64,000 bases of DNA from Henckelia pumila (taxonomy: Eukaryota; Streptophyta; Magnoliopsida; Lamiales; Gesneriaceae). Positions 47,701 to 62,832 of this stretch are shown in pieces (positions within the stretch are counted from its first letter, which is position 1; every line of letters starts with the position of its first letter). The position numbers were made by a program, and so were the translations under genes. The notes under the pieces were generated by a model. The model was not told where the DNA came from. It saw only the letters and a program-made list of their open reading frames with translations, and searched no databases. The stretch spans positions 4,216,001-4,280,000 of the forward strand of contig NC_133123.1 in NCBI RefSeq assembly GCF_033568475.1. The letters run 5' to 3'.

Positions 47701-48187
47701 ATACGTCGCATCGACCAGGGTATTTTTTGATCTGTTTGCTATTGCTATGCAGTTATTTCCTTATATTTCAAGTTCCAATTTATGCGGAGTGAAAATGGGT
47801 TATCTGATATTCTGATGTTTCCATGACAGAATCCGGTGATAGGTGGCAGCCTACTGTTAACATACACAACTGGATATGTTGCTCCTCTTCTTCTTGCGGC
47901 TTCCTTTGCTGGAGCTTTGCAGGTACCAACTTTTAAACAAATAATCCTTCCAGTAGCAAAAGGTTTGTCAGTACTAAATCAGGTGTCGCATATGCAGAGC
48001 CTCCTCTCACTCCGCAAGTTCTCAGCGTGGATCAATCCAATGAGGTAGTACTATTTTTCATAAACATATCAAAGAATAGAAGTCTTGACACCCGATTTTT
48101 CATCTCATTTGCAGTGGTGCCCTTCTCCTAGGAGGCGGTGTCTATACGCTTTTGGATAGGCTTTTTCCAGCAACAATGTCAATGTAA
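44757..48187 (+). CDS. CCDA: Chloroplast cytochrome c biogenesis protein CcdA, about 357 aa
   Basis: Exons: 44757-44850 and 44928-45053 (tentative), then 45951-46006, 46407-46537, 46644-46729, 46820-46851, 47080-47241, 47404-47476, 47619-47719, 47830-47922, 47998-48044, 48115-48187. The C-terminal ten exons are secure: they match plant CcdA, a thylakoid membrane thiol-disulfide transporter that carries reducing equivalents across the membrane for haem attachment to cytochromes f and c6. Six membrane segments are visible, and the two conserved cysteines lie in [11 protein letters not shown] and ASPCSTPVL. The N-terminus is a Ser/Lys-rich transit peptide. The first 300 bp can be read in frame only with a 77-bp GT-AG intron (44851-44927) or a frameshift; the intron version gives the family's usual length (Arabidopsis 354 aa). 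A solo LTR lies in the next intron. Confidence 0.92.
45238..45932 (+). mobile_element. Solo LTR of an LTR retrotransposon in a CcdA intron
   Basis: A 695-bp segment beginning TGTTGG and ending AACA, flanked by the 5-bp duplication AGTTT at 45233-45237 and 45933-45937. It contains a GC-rich patch, a TATA box CTATAAATAAA near 45631 and no internal coding region. Intact target duplication with no internal part means a solo LTR, left by recombination between the two LTRs of a former full element. The orientation is given by the TATA box and agrees with the gene. Its right end lies only 18 bp from the following exon. Family not assigned. Confidence 0.82.
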
Positions 48188-48560
48188 GCATCCACTCGAA
48201 GTGGTGCCCCTCCTTGTATAGAAAACATACATACATACTACTACGCTTGGAACTTCTGATTTGTGTAATAATTTAAGATAACTAGTAAACACCCAATTAC
48301 AAGAATCAATTGTACTCAAGTGGGAAAATAGCAGATCTATCACATTTACCTCATAACATTCCTGGATCCCAGTCATCAAAACTCAGAAGAGATGCATAAT
48401 GAAACAAATAAACGCTATTAGTAAAGAAAAAATGTCAAAACATTCTTCGTCTTGGGCTTTTTTCCATGTCCCCATTATCTATCTGTTCAAAACCAATCTT
48501 TCAAGTTTTAGTGAGTCGAGTCGATGTCCAAAATTATAGGGGCACTTGCATCACAACTGT
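48188..48560. other. Tail-to-tail spacer between CcdA and the DUF4408/DUF761 gene
   Basis: The two genes converge with 373 bp between their stop codons, so the spacer must hold both 3' UTRs and both polyadenylation regions; the transcripts may overlap. Nothing else is seen. Confidence 0.7.
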
Positions 48561-50415
48561 TTAGCAGGAGCCATGGTTAACCATCTGCACATACTGGTTC
48601 AAGGACTCCTGCCGCTGCAGCCTCATCTCGTCATTAAACTTCTTGATGAAGGCCTCCACGCGCCGATTCAGCTCGTCCTGGCTCAACGATGGTTCTTTCC
48701 TGAGCTTCCCTGACCCCGGTGACGGGGTCATCAGTGGGCTCCTGGTATTTGTCCGGTCATTGAAAGTTTCGGTTTTGGTCATGATCACCTTTGGTGTGTT
48801 TGTCTTCTCCCAGGTTTCGTTCTTCCTCAAGTGCCTCGTCAATGGCATCGGTCGGCCCTCTGTTATTGTTTTCCAGGTGCTCTCCAGTGTGTCCTGCTTC
48901 TTTGGTTTCGACACTCCTAACACTGCTTTGCCACCTCCTGTTGTTCAACATGAAAATGGAATTATGGAAAAAAATTCATACAAGATATATATATTCCAGC
49001 GTTATTCGAAACTTTGATACAGAAAATGATCTGACCAAAGTGTTTAAATTGAGGGGAAAAAGTCATTTTAAACATCGTATAAATGTTTTGACGGGCTTCA
49101 AAAATTTCGTAACACGTAAAACAATCATGTTTTTTTTTGCAGAAGGAAAAACCCACTCGGACCATGGAAAAAGATAGTTTCTACAAAGGTGCAGTATATC
49201 ATTCATAAAGTTTTCAATATTTATGGGAAATCAGTACTTTTTCCAGAAAAAGAAAACACCATTAAACAACACAACTTCCGGTGAGACACGAAATCCAAAA
49301 CGGTTCTGTATCACACAAATTTTAAAGCATATCTTGAATCAGTTTTTGATTGAAATGTAGATAACATTACGATAATAATTTTTTAACTGGAAGTTGCAAA
49401 GTGAGTAATTAATTAAAGAATGATATTTTGTGTAGTGTGGTATGGGGAGACATTGCGGCTGTTTATGGTTTCAAATCTCGAGGGCTTCTATTTTGTCGCC
49501 TTTGAATGATTCTAGGGACAATCTCGGCATTTCACATTCTGGCTAAATTCATGCTAGGCCGACACACACCAGATTAGATTAGGGGCCAGCTCAACGGTAA
49601 CATTCTACCAGCTGCCAACTGACCGTTATCGGCCAGATCTCGCCGGCAAATTCCATTTCACCGACGAATTCACGCGTCTCTCTGTGTGTGGACAGATTTG
49701 AAAGAAAAGATATGGATACGAAGCAGTACAAACCTTCAGGACTAGCTTTGAGATTTCTCCGGTTACCGAACCTCGAAGACACCGGCGATTTCACGTTATC
49801 CGCAGAATATTCCTTCGTATCCTTGCTGCGCGGCGCATTCCATGTGGATTTCGGGGTCACATACTCGTTCTCTTTGTTGCTCGTGGTTTCGTCTCCAAAC
49901 GCCACACCACTGGCAGAGGTGGCGTCGCTAACGACTGATAAAGGAGCAGCAACTGCTTCCACGTTCTCATACGCGTCGACAAATCCTACTCCTTTCTCCA
50001 CCTTCAAATCATAACTGCTGCCGCCGTCCAAAACGACGGCGGCGTCGTACTTGTACGCGTCTTCTGCCAGCACAACATCTTTAACGGCCACGGGCAGTGG
50101 TGGCGCGTCAACCATGCCATCCAACGGCGGCGAAGGAGCACTCGATGATAGAGGCTCTTCATCCTCCTTCCTCGACTGTAGCTTGGAGGAGGCGACGATG
50201 GAGATAATGATACAGTTGATTACGAGGTAAAGATACGGAGGCCTCAGCCAGGACACGACGCCGTTGTAGATCGACGGCACCTCATAGACGGCGAAATCCG
50301 TAATCGCTGGAGCTGAGAATTTCAGCATAATCCCAGCTGACAAAAATATAGTAGATATCAACACAACTTTAACTGATAATTTTGGGTTGCCATATGTTTG
50401 AGAAATCGTCGGCAT
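48561..50415 (-). CDS. DUF4408-DUF761 membrane protein, 352 aa
   Basis: Two exons, 50415-49734 and 48937-48561, with a 796-bp intron in phase 1. The N-terminal 70 residues form the DUF4408 region with two hydrophobic segments (about residues 14-35 and 62-78; the second ends in VINCIIISIVASS). The long middle is acidic and Ser/Pro/Ala-rich, probably disordered. The last 40 residues are a DUF761 (cotton fibre expressed protein type) helix with ELNRRVEAFIKKFNDEMRLQ and RQESLNQYVQMV. This architecture is plant-specific; the biochemical role is unknown, although some DUF761 proteins affect growth and stress responses. The ATG at 50413-50415 immediately precedes the conserved hydrophobic part. Confidence 0.88.
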
Positions 50416-50733
50416 AGTTAAAAAAAAGATCTGGGTTTATGCTTTTCCGACGGGGGCCTGTAGATTATAGATTCAGCTGCAAGAGTGAAGAAGAGCGTGT
50501 AGATGGGAACAAAGGCGGCATTTATAAACAAGAGCCAAACGTGGATAAAATGGTAAATTTACCGTAGAGGGAATTGAATATTGTGTTAGCTGGCAAGTGA
50601 TATTACAGGTGGCAAACACCACGTGGCATTTCTTCCCCACCACCGCTTGCAATGGCCGACCTATCCTCAGTCCAAAGCATATTCAAATGTAAGTATACTG
50701 TACTAATTTCTACCAAAAAAAACCTTTGATAAA

Positions 50734-50811
50734 TACTATCAAGTTTCGGATCCATATTTTATCATGCCCGCGTACTATCAAGTTTCGGATCCATATTTTA
50801 TCATGCCCGCG
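50734..50811. repeat. Perfect 39-bp tandem duplication
   Basis: The unit starting TACTATCAAGTTTCGGATCC and ending ATGCCCGCG occurs at 50734-50772 and again at 50773-50811 with no difference, so it is recent. Confidence 0.95.
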
Positions 50812-50823
50812 TATCTAGGTGAA

Positions 50824-50824
<1 letters not shown>

Positions 50825-50864
<40 letters not shown>
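50825..50864. repeat. ATT trinucleotide microsatellite
   Basis: About thirteen uninterrupted ATT units. Confidence 0.95.
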
Positions 50865-52376
50865 GGAAACTAAAATACTTCCCTAATCTCTCATACCTAA
50901 CATTATACATTAATCTATCAACCATAATTTTGTATTTGCATGTGCGTAGGTAAATTATGTGCGTAGGTAAATTTATTAGATCCAATACTTAAAGAAGTGT
51001 CGGAATATCCCACAACTCACGAGAGGTATGTAAGTTTTTAAAACATGGGACTGCACATGGATAATGAGTGGAAAAGCAAGATTAAGATTAAAATTGAGAT
51101 TAAATATTAAGATTAAATATTAAGATTCTTTAGATTAAGTAATGAACAAGATGATTACCTTTTTCAACGGATATATATGTATGTAATGTGGCCGTTTGCT
51201 GTCTCGGCCCTACCGCAATAACCAATGCTCGTGCTTCTAAAACATGTGTACGATAGTACTTGCTCAAATTTAAAAATAATTATTAATTAAAATGTTTCTC
51301 GGTACAAATTTAAAAATATTTATTAAAATTATTATGCAAAAAAATTACATAAAAACACAAGTTCAAAATGCAGGATGCGCGCAAATATGCAAAGCAAAAT
51401 TACTGACGTAATTGCGTTCCGTTTATGGATTTATTGTTTGATTGTTATGGCTTAATTAGTGTTTGCTTAAAAGGGTCATGATAGAATCTTTGTCTCAAAT
51501 TTTGGATATATCCATACATTTTATAGATCTTGCATTTCAACCCTTTATAACATATACGTTCTCGCTTCCATCGCCAGATTTTTCATATTTTTCTTGGCAT
51601 GCTACCTGTCACAAAAAAATTAATATGTTCTCGAGCTAGGTTTGACTAAAGAAAACATTTTATCCGAAAATTGGTCACGCAAGTCGAAATCTTCTTGCGG
51701 CCGCCGTCAAACCAATGACAAAATGACAAGCACTGCTAATATATATATTTCCCTAATACATTTGGTAATAGAACAATTTCATTAGATAATAATTATTTTA
51801 CCTACTTCTGAACATGTGTCCTTCCTCTACTATTATTATTTATTAGTAGATATCGTGCTATTTTAGGTATTGAAAAATTGAGACAAATCTATGCGCTGTC
51901 CACAACAAAATACACAAGTAACTGAGGAGTTGATTGGGATGTGAACTTGGCTCGTGCGTGCAACACCACGACATGATCGTAATAAGAAAATAGAATGCGA
52001 TACTTGCATATCTAGTCAAGTTAAATTTGTCGAGAGCAATTTATCGACTTCTGGAAAAATATCAAAGATCTATCTTAAAAAAATATCCATAAAATTTGAC
52101 AGGGTTGTCGCTGCTACCAGTCAGCAAATCCATGTGCAAATCAGCGACTAAATATGAAAAACTGTGTTCCCTTTACAACAAAAATTCATCAAAATGAAAT
52201 GAAGAGTAGAGTTGCTCTCTGACAAAGAATATCTCAAGCTAAACTAAGCTCTCACCCACATCCCTACAAGAAAATACAATCCACTACGGGTAGTTTACAA
52301 ATCACAAATGCAGGAGATGAAAAATCCCCAAATGGTTTGTGGCAGGTGAATATGACACGGCAGTAGAACGTACCAT

Positions 52377-56951
<4,575 letters not shown>

Positions 56952-58767
56952 GGCGCTGATTACTTCCAAACCAAAAATAGAAAGAAACAAGTCGAACAGG
57001 AATTGGACGACCTCGATTCGATCTTTTCCTCTCCCCTCTTCCTCCCACCAAGGATTGTCCGATTCAATCACCGGTGCCAAGAATTTGCTGGAGAAAGAGA
57101 GGAGAAATGGAGAATACCAACTGCCTTTTCTCCCTTCTCACAATTTCTCTCTCTTTATTTTTTTTTTTTCTAGGCCAAGTGCGTGTGAGGTGGAGTCGTT
57201 GACGAAACATCATCCACTCTCACGTGTGACATATATGGACGGCGCCATATGAATGGAAAGGCCGCTTAAACAAAATAATTGTATATGATTAGACTACTTT
57301 TAAGTTTTATTAACACGAATTTTAACACAAAATGTGTGATTTATAAAAATACATCGTCGTATGAGTTCATCTCATTATTTGATTTTGTAAAATTGATATT
57401 TTATTTAATCGTTCTATGAACAAATTATTATTTATATATAAAAAATATTATTTTTTATTCTACATGTAGATCGAGTAGATTTATAATACTAAATACATAT
57501 CATAATATTATGTAAAAAAAAAATTGATTTTTAAAGTTTTAAAATTTTGATAAGCATGCGCCTAGATATATACTTATTGAATCGGGCAACCGAGTTCGGA
57601 GTTTGGTCAATAGACATTAATGGATGTTGATTGACGGGTATATAACACTAGTTGACGAAATTATTTTAAGATTCTTTAGTGATAATCATTTTTTTTTAAT
57701 TTAATAGGGATATAATCCATAAGTCAGCAACCACTCTATTAGAGCCAAGAAACTTGCCTGTTTTTTGTCATGGAAGTGGAAGATCGGTGAGAATTTAAAA
57801 TTCTAGTAACATAAACAACATATAGGATCAGAACTTTGGTTCAAATTTTTTGAATTCTTTTGAAAATTTTAATAATTGAATTAGGAGTCCATATTCCAAA
57901 ATACATTTTGGTTTTTGTCCTTTTAAAAAATTTTTTATATATAAAATAAAATTTTCACCAAATAATACTTTTTTTCTAAAATACATATATTTGATCCTTA
58001 ATTAAATGTTCATTATCCGTCGAAACCAGCTCTTAATTATTAATTTTGTTTTTCAAATAGTTTTATCACGACCTGATTTAAATATGTCAAATCGAATTCT
58101 TTTTGTTTTATCTAAAATTATAGTTGATCGCAATGATATAACTATTTTTTTTAAATACTTTACAACTTATCAAATGTTGTGGTTCAGTTATTGACAATTA
58201 TAATGCCCTAACAAAGTAAACTTGAAAAATAATTTATGTAACAAATATTCTAAAGAATTTTAGAACAAAAGAAACTTAATAATAATAATAATAATATCTA
58301 CCTTACAATAATGGCATGAGCTTATATTTCATTGATTTTTTATTTTTTGGAATTGGGATATGAAAGTATTATTTTTTTTTATTCAAGATTCAAGTATTAT
58401 GGAAATAATTATAATGTATTTATACTCAATAGAAATTATAAAATATTGCCCCGAGGCTCAACTACGAACGATCACATGGGCCGATTGGTTAGAATTTTTT
58501 AATGGGCCGTATTGGGCTTGACGTGCATTAAATTACTAGGCTTTGATTGGTTGCTTTCAAAAGACTAGAACCCTGGAAGCGGCAAATATTTCCTTTATCC
58601 GTTCTCTCGCGCAGGCTTGGAGAAGATCAGAAGAAGATACGATACGATACGAAGCTCTGCTTGGTAACGTTAAATTAGGGCTTTTCATTCCTTAATCAAT
58701 TCGTTTGATTTTTATTTGTAAAGATAGACAACTAATTCTTGATGGGTTTGTGTAGGTCGCATTGTCC
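56952..58767. other. Divergent spacer: AGD5 promoter and promoter of the 58.8-kb gene
   Basis: AGD5 (minus) and the next gene (plus) are divergent. From 56952 to about 57180 the sequence resembles an AGD5 5' UTR with a CT-rich stretch at 57130-57170. The middle is AT-rich with a short AAT run (58278-58296). From about 58560 to 58664 it looks like the 5' UTR of the next gene, followed by a probable 5'-UTR intron that ends at the TAG at 58753-58755. Confidence 0.6.
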
Positions 58768-59459
58768 ATGATGGAATCAGGGAGGGTTGGGTTCGGGTTG
58801 GAGATCACTAAGAAGCAGATAGGGAATCACGAGAAGAGTGCCGCAGTTCGTGAAGAGATGAAGAGGATGAGCACTCTGCCGGCTAATAGCAGCTACGCCG
58901 CCCATCGTTTGAGGGTTTTGCACAAGATACTGAATCTTATATCTCTGCAGGTGTGTGCGCCATGATCGATCATTGTTCAATCATGATTGCCTCGTGTGAT
59001 TATATCTTTTTACTTGCTATAGATTGTTGATGTTTTTATGAAATGAAAAGCGAGCAGCTTTTGGAAAAATAAAAATAATGTTTCCTAATGGAGTTACAGA
59101 TACCCCTGCTTAACCATTCTTTGATATACTAAATAATGAAAAACAATTTCATGAACTGTGTTAACTAGAGAGAACCAGAAAAAACTTCCGTTGATTGATT
59201 GAATAGTGAAAATAACTAGATAAGCTGTCCGTGTCTGCACCTAGTGATGGTAGTTGTGGGATGGTGTGTTCAAATCTCTTGTTGGAAAACAAGCATAGAT
59301 AAATCATCTACAATAAATAAGCTTTCCTTGGCTGGGTGGTAGGTGACATTTTAGATCTCTGGTTTATGCTTATTTAATGTCTTATTCTTTCTTTGTTGGC
59401 AGAGAACCACATCACAGGATGAAGAGTTGGAGTTGCTTTTCGCAGGACTTCAGATTTAG
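58768..59459 (+). CDS. Small conserved plant protein of unknown function, 79 aa
   Basis: Two coding exons, 58768-58950 and 59403-59459, phase 0 GT-AG intron of 452 bp. The sequence starts MMESGRVGFGLEITKKQ and continues as a charged, probably helical protein (KSAAVREEMKRMSTLPANS, AAHRLRVLHKILNLISLQ), ending ELELLFAGLQI. No membrane segment or signal peptide. I recognise it as a type of short uncharacterised plant protein conserved over its length, with no assigned function. A second in-frame ATG follows directly, so the start may be either of two adjacent codons. Confidence 0.8.
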
Positions 59460-61869
59460 AGTGATCTTTTTTCGTGTTGTGCAATACCAGGTTATCTGAA
59501 TTACATTTATTTAGCCGTTTTAGCTCTTATCTTGAGTTCTATTGACTTAATTATTTTAAATGGTTGCATTTATAATGCTTTCATCGGTATATTTGCTATT
59601 TTCTACCTGTTTTGACTTCTCATGGAAATTTTCTAACTTAGCTTTCCGATGTTTGTTCTTCAACTTCCAGGTTTGAAATCTAGCCAATAACCTTTTTTAA
59701 CAGAGAGTAGAAAAAGAACCAATTCAAAATGCCCTGAAAAACATTTTCCTTCAACATTCTAAATGTATACTGTGAGCTATTCATTCAATATGCAAGTGCA
59801 ATTTACTATGGTTATCATGATGTTGGATCCCTTTGTCTACACCAGCTTGTTGGCATTATTCGAACCATGAGCTTGTTATGGCCTTAGGAGGGACCAACTT
59901 TGTGGTGCATGACTGCTGATTAGAAAATTTAAAAGTTCAACCCGCTAGAGGATACATGATTTCAAATCTTCGATGGTCCCACATTTATACAGTGATTACT
60001 GTGTTCTGATTCCATATGAGTGTTGATCCTTGTCACTTTATTAGATAGACATGAACTTTATGGGTATGTTTCTATTCTGGAGACTCGATTTTTCCATGCC
60101 ATTTTGGGAGAAAGTCACCAATATTTGAAACACATGCTGATCGAAATTCTGGTGAGGTTGGTGATTCTAATCATGGATGTCAAGTCTCGCCATCCTACTG
60201 TTCCTCTAGTAGGATCACAGTCTAGATACCAGCAACGCATGAGAAGTTTGACATCAAATGCTTTTCTTTCATATTTTCATGCTTGCTTATGCAATTCATC
60301 ACGATTATCTGGAATTGTGATTCAAGAAAGAAATTTGGTTAGAGTTTCCTTAGTTGTAGCGATTCAGTGGCTCTGGTGAAGACTCGTAATATACATATTC
60401 TTTGTTTTATAGTGTTCAAGAGGTTTGTCTGATACCCAAGTTGGCTTCGCTCCAGGATATTTAACAGTGGCATGGATCTCAAAAATTGGAACAGTGTAAT
60501 ATTTCAAGACATGGGAAAGCTAGTGAGTGACCTTTGCTTCATGATGCTCAAATGTACATGTACATATGGTATAGTTGTGGAGAGTTTCAGGCTTGTGGTA
60601 TGAAAAAAATTTGCTTGCTGTTCAGTTGTAACAATTCTGCTCCTATGTCTCGGTAGCATGTGTTATTGGAGGCTAAAATGTGTAAAAAAATGTAACATGA
60701 AAATTTCTTCGTGTTTTTTTAGTACATGCTTATGTTTCGTTCCTGTCCGACCGCCTATATAACAGACTATTCAGTTCGAATCTGCGGAACGTTTTGGTTT
60801 TAAAAGATAACCGATCAAGGTTGACATTTTAGGAAACCCTTTTTGTCAAATTTAGGTTGTGTTTAGATCAATGAAATTGATTTGAAAGAGTGTTTGATGA
60901 ATTCATTTTAGATGACATTTTGGATGTATTTAAAATTAACCACAGTTATGATTAAAATTTGTGCTAACTTGATGAAAAGTGGATTTGAAATTTATTTGGA
61001 TATTTGTTGATCCAAATAAATTGAAATTAATTGAAATGACTAGTTCCAAATCCATTAATTAATCCAAGCGGATGTTGGGATAAAACAACAATCACCGTCC
61101 AACTCTCCATATAATTTAATTTCGATATATATAAAAAGTTATTGCTGAATATACAAGCTTTCTAGCCGTATAAACTAGAAAAATTATTTATTTTTTGCTT
61201 CAATTTTTACTTTGTATCTCTAATCAAATAATAATTTATACTAGCATAATCGCACACACACTGCAATGCATATAAAATCATGTAATATATTTAGTATTAT
61301 ATGTTATAAATAAATATTATTTTTTTCAATATTTTTTTAAATTATTATTATTTTCATTTTTAAAATAATATAAAAATAAATTTAAATGTTATCATTTTAT
61401 CTTATTTATAATAGTTAATTGAGAAAAAAATATAGAAATATATAAAAATAAAATCAAATTTATTTATTCATATAGTGTAAAAGGCAATTTTGGAAAAAAA
61501 GTTGGTGTCCTCACTCTAAGGTGCTCAACTATTATATATAAAATATATATAGTGTAAAGGGCAATTTTGAAAAAAAAAAAAGTTGTTGTCCGGTGCTCAA
61601 CTATTATATATAGTATATATATATGTAAAAGGCAATTTTGAAAAAAAAAAAGTTGATGTCCTCATTCTAAGGTGCTCAACTATTATATATAATATAAATA
61701 ATATCTGAATTCCGCGATATCATATCAAGTTAATCTTTAGATGGTCATTTAACTATATTGAGCCAAAAACATAAAATTTTATTTTTAAAAAAAACCGCTC
61801 TTGTACTTATATGTAAATAAATCGAATCAAACCGAATATTGATGGAGTGCAGTGTGTGTTTGCATCGAA
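59460..61869. other. Spacer with 3' UTR, partial duplications and tandem repeats
   Basis: After the stop at 59459 the next 1.2 kb is moderately AT-rich; the open frame at 60020-60379 has no family features and is probably chance. A stretch at about 60620-60725 recurs in diverged form near 63714-63800. A threefold repeat lies at 61471-61690, ending about 180 bp before the next gene. Confidence 0.6.
61471..61690. repeat. Threefold tandem repeat upstream of the 61.87-kb gene
   Basis: Three units of 65-75 bp begin at about 61471, 61549 and 61621. Each contains GTAAARGGCAATTTTG, an A-run, AGTTGNTGTCC and GGTGCTCAACTATTATATAT. The middle unit lacks the CTCAYTCTAA segment found in the other two. 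Confidence 0.9.
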
Positions 61870-62832
61870 ATGGGAATTTGGGAGGTAATCGGATCTACAA
61901 CTGAAGCGGTGAAACGAAACGTGCCTGATCTGACGCCGCTGAAGAACGCAACCAGAGCCTCTTATGATCTTGGCTCCGCCGCCTGCACCAGGATCGATCA
62001 GGCCGTCCGTTCAAATGGTTTCCACGGCGTCACCCAATGGATGCCGGAAAATAAAACCATCGGCCTCTATGCCTCCAAATTCGCTAAACACACTGCCCAT
62101 TATGCTCTCCAGGAAGGCTACAAATTGATCCCTGGTAATTGCTTCCATATTTTTTTTAAAAGTTTGTCAGTGCTCAAGTTTGTTGTTTGTGTACACAGAG
62201 TTTAACTCCTCGGATTTTAGATTCCAACTGTGCGCATGTCTTTTAGTTAAATTTCCTATCTAATTTTTCATAAGAATTCACCAGTCAAATTTATGTGGTG
62301 GAACATCGTCTGTTCAAAGAAGAATGTCTTTAGAATTAAATTATTACACAATAAATTTTAACTGTCGGTAGCTTAGATTGTGCAAAATCCCATACGAACT
62401 TGGTACGTTGAACTCATTTTTCTGCTAAAATATTCAAATCAAATGAAGAAAGGGAAAAGGCTCCACTCTGTCTTTGTTTTTTTGAAAAAAAATAAATAAA
62501 TAAATTTGTGGCTGTTGTATTAGGACATGTATGTAAAACCCATGTTTCTATTTGTAGGTGGAGTTGCAGTTTCTAAGATTTTAACCAGCACGCTCAATGA
62601 CGTAAAAAAGGAGAATCTTAGAGCTGAAAAACTCCAAGCATCATCACTAGAGAAAGTCGTTACACCCTCGATTAAAGAAATTGTCTTTCACGAGGGATAC
62701 CCTTTGAAGTTAGCCACCAAGGAAACCCCGGAAGACGTGATCAGAGTCTTTATGATGACAGAATTCTGTGCTACACGATTTTTGGATGATTTGATGGTTC
62801 CCAAAGTGACAAGAGGGAAGAAGACAGGGTAG
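61870..62832 (+). CDS. Conserved plant protein of unknown function, 179 aa
   Basis: Two exons, 61870-62134 and 62558-62832, separated by a 423-bp GT-AG intron in phase 1. The N-terminal half starts MGIWEVIGSTTEAVKRN and has PDLTPLKNATRASYDLGSAA, then YASKFAKHTAHYALQEGYKLIPGG, the pattern of an uncharacterised plant family known to me only as conserved. A weakly hydrophobic helix spans the exon junction (IPGGVAVSKIL). The C-terminal half is charged (VKKENLRAEKLQ) and ends in KVTRGKKTG. No catalytic motif recognised. The ATG at 61870 is followed directly by the conserved MGIWE start. Confidence 0.8.

Larger units (their letters stand above)
50416..52376. other. Spacer between the DUF761 gene and AGD5
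   Basis: The left side is the promoter of the DUF4408/DUF761 gene (minus strand). It holds a 39-bp tandem duplication (50734-50811), a TTA microsatellite (50825-50864) and AT-rich sequence. The frame at 51954-52151 has no family features. The last 150 bp or so are the 3' UTR of AGD5. Confidence 0.6.

Noticed and set aside
48643-50014. Plus-strand frames of 108-128 codons
   Set aside because: Antisense to the DUF4408/DUF761 exons or in its intron; the minus-strand reading has clear family features.
59240-59300. tRNA-like B box (GTTCAAATCTC) suggesting a second SINE
   Set aside because: No matching A box at the right distance and no target repeats found.
60020-60379. 119-codon plus-strand frame in the spacer
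   Set aside because: No domain, no splice context and no resemblance to a known family; probably chance.
60850-61080. Possible transposon beginning AGGTTGTGTTTAGATC
   Set aside because: The start resembles common plant MITE ends, but I could not find a matching inverted right end or target duplication.
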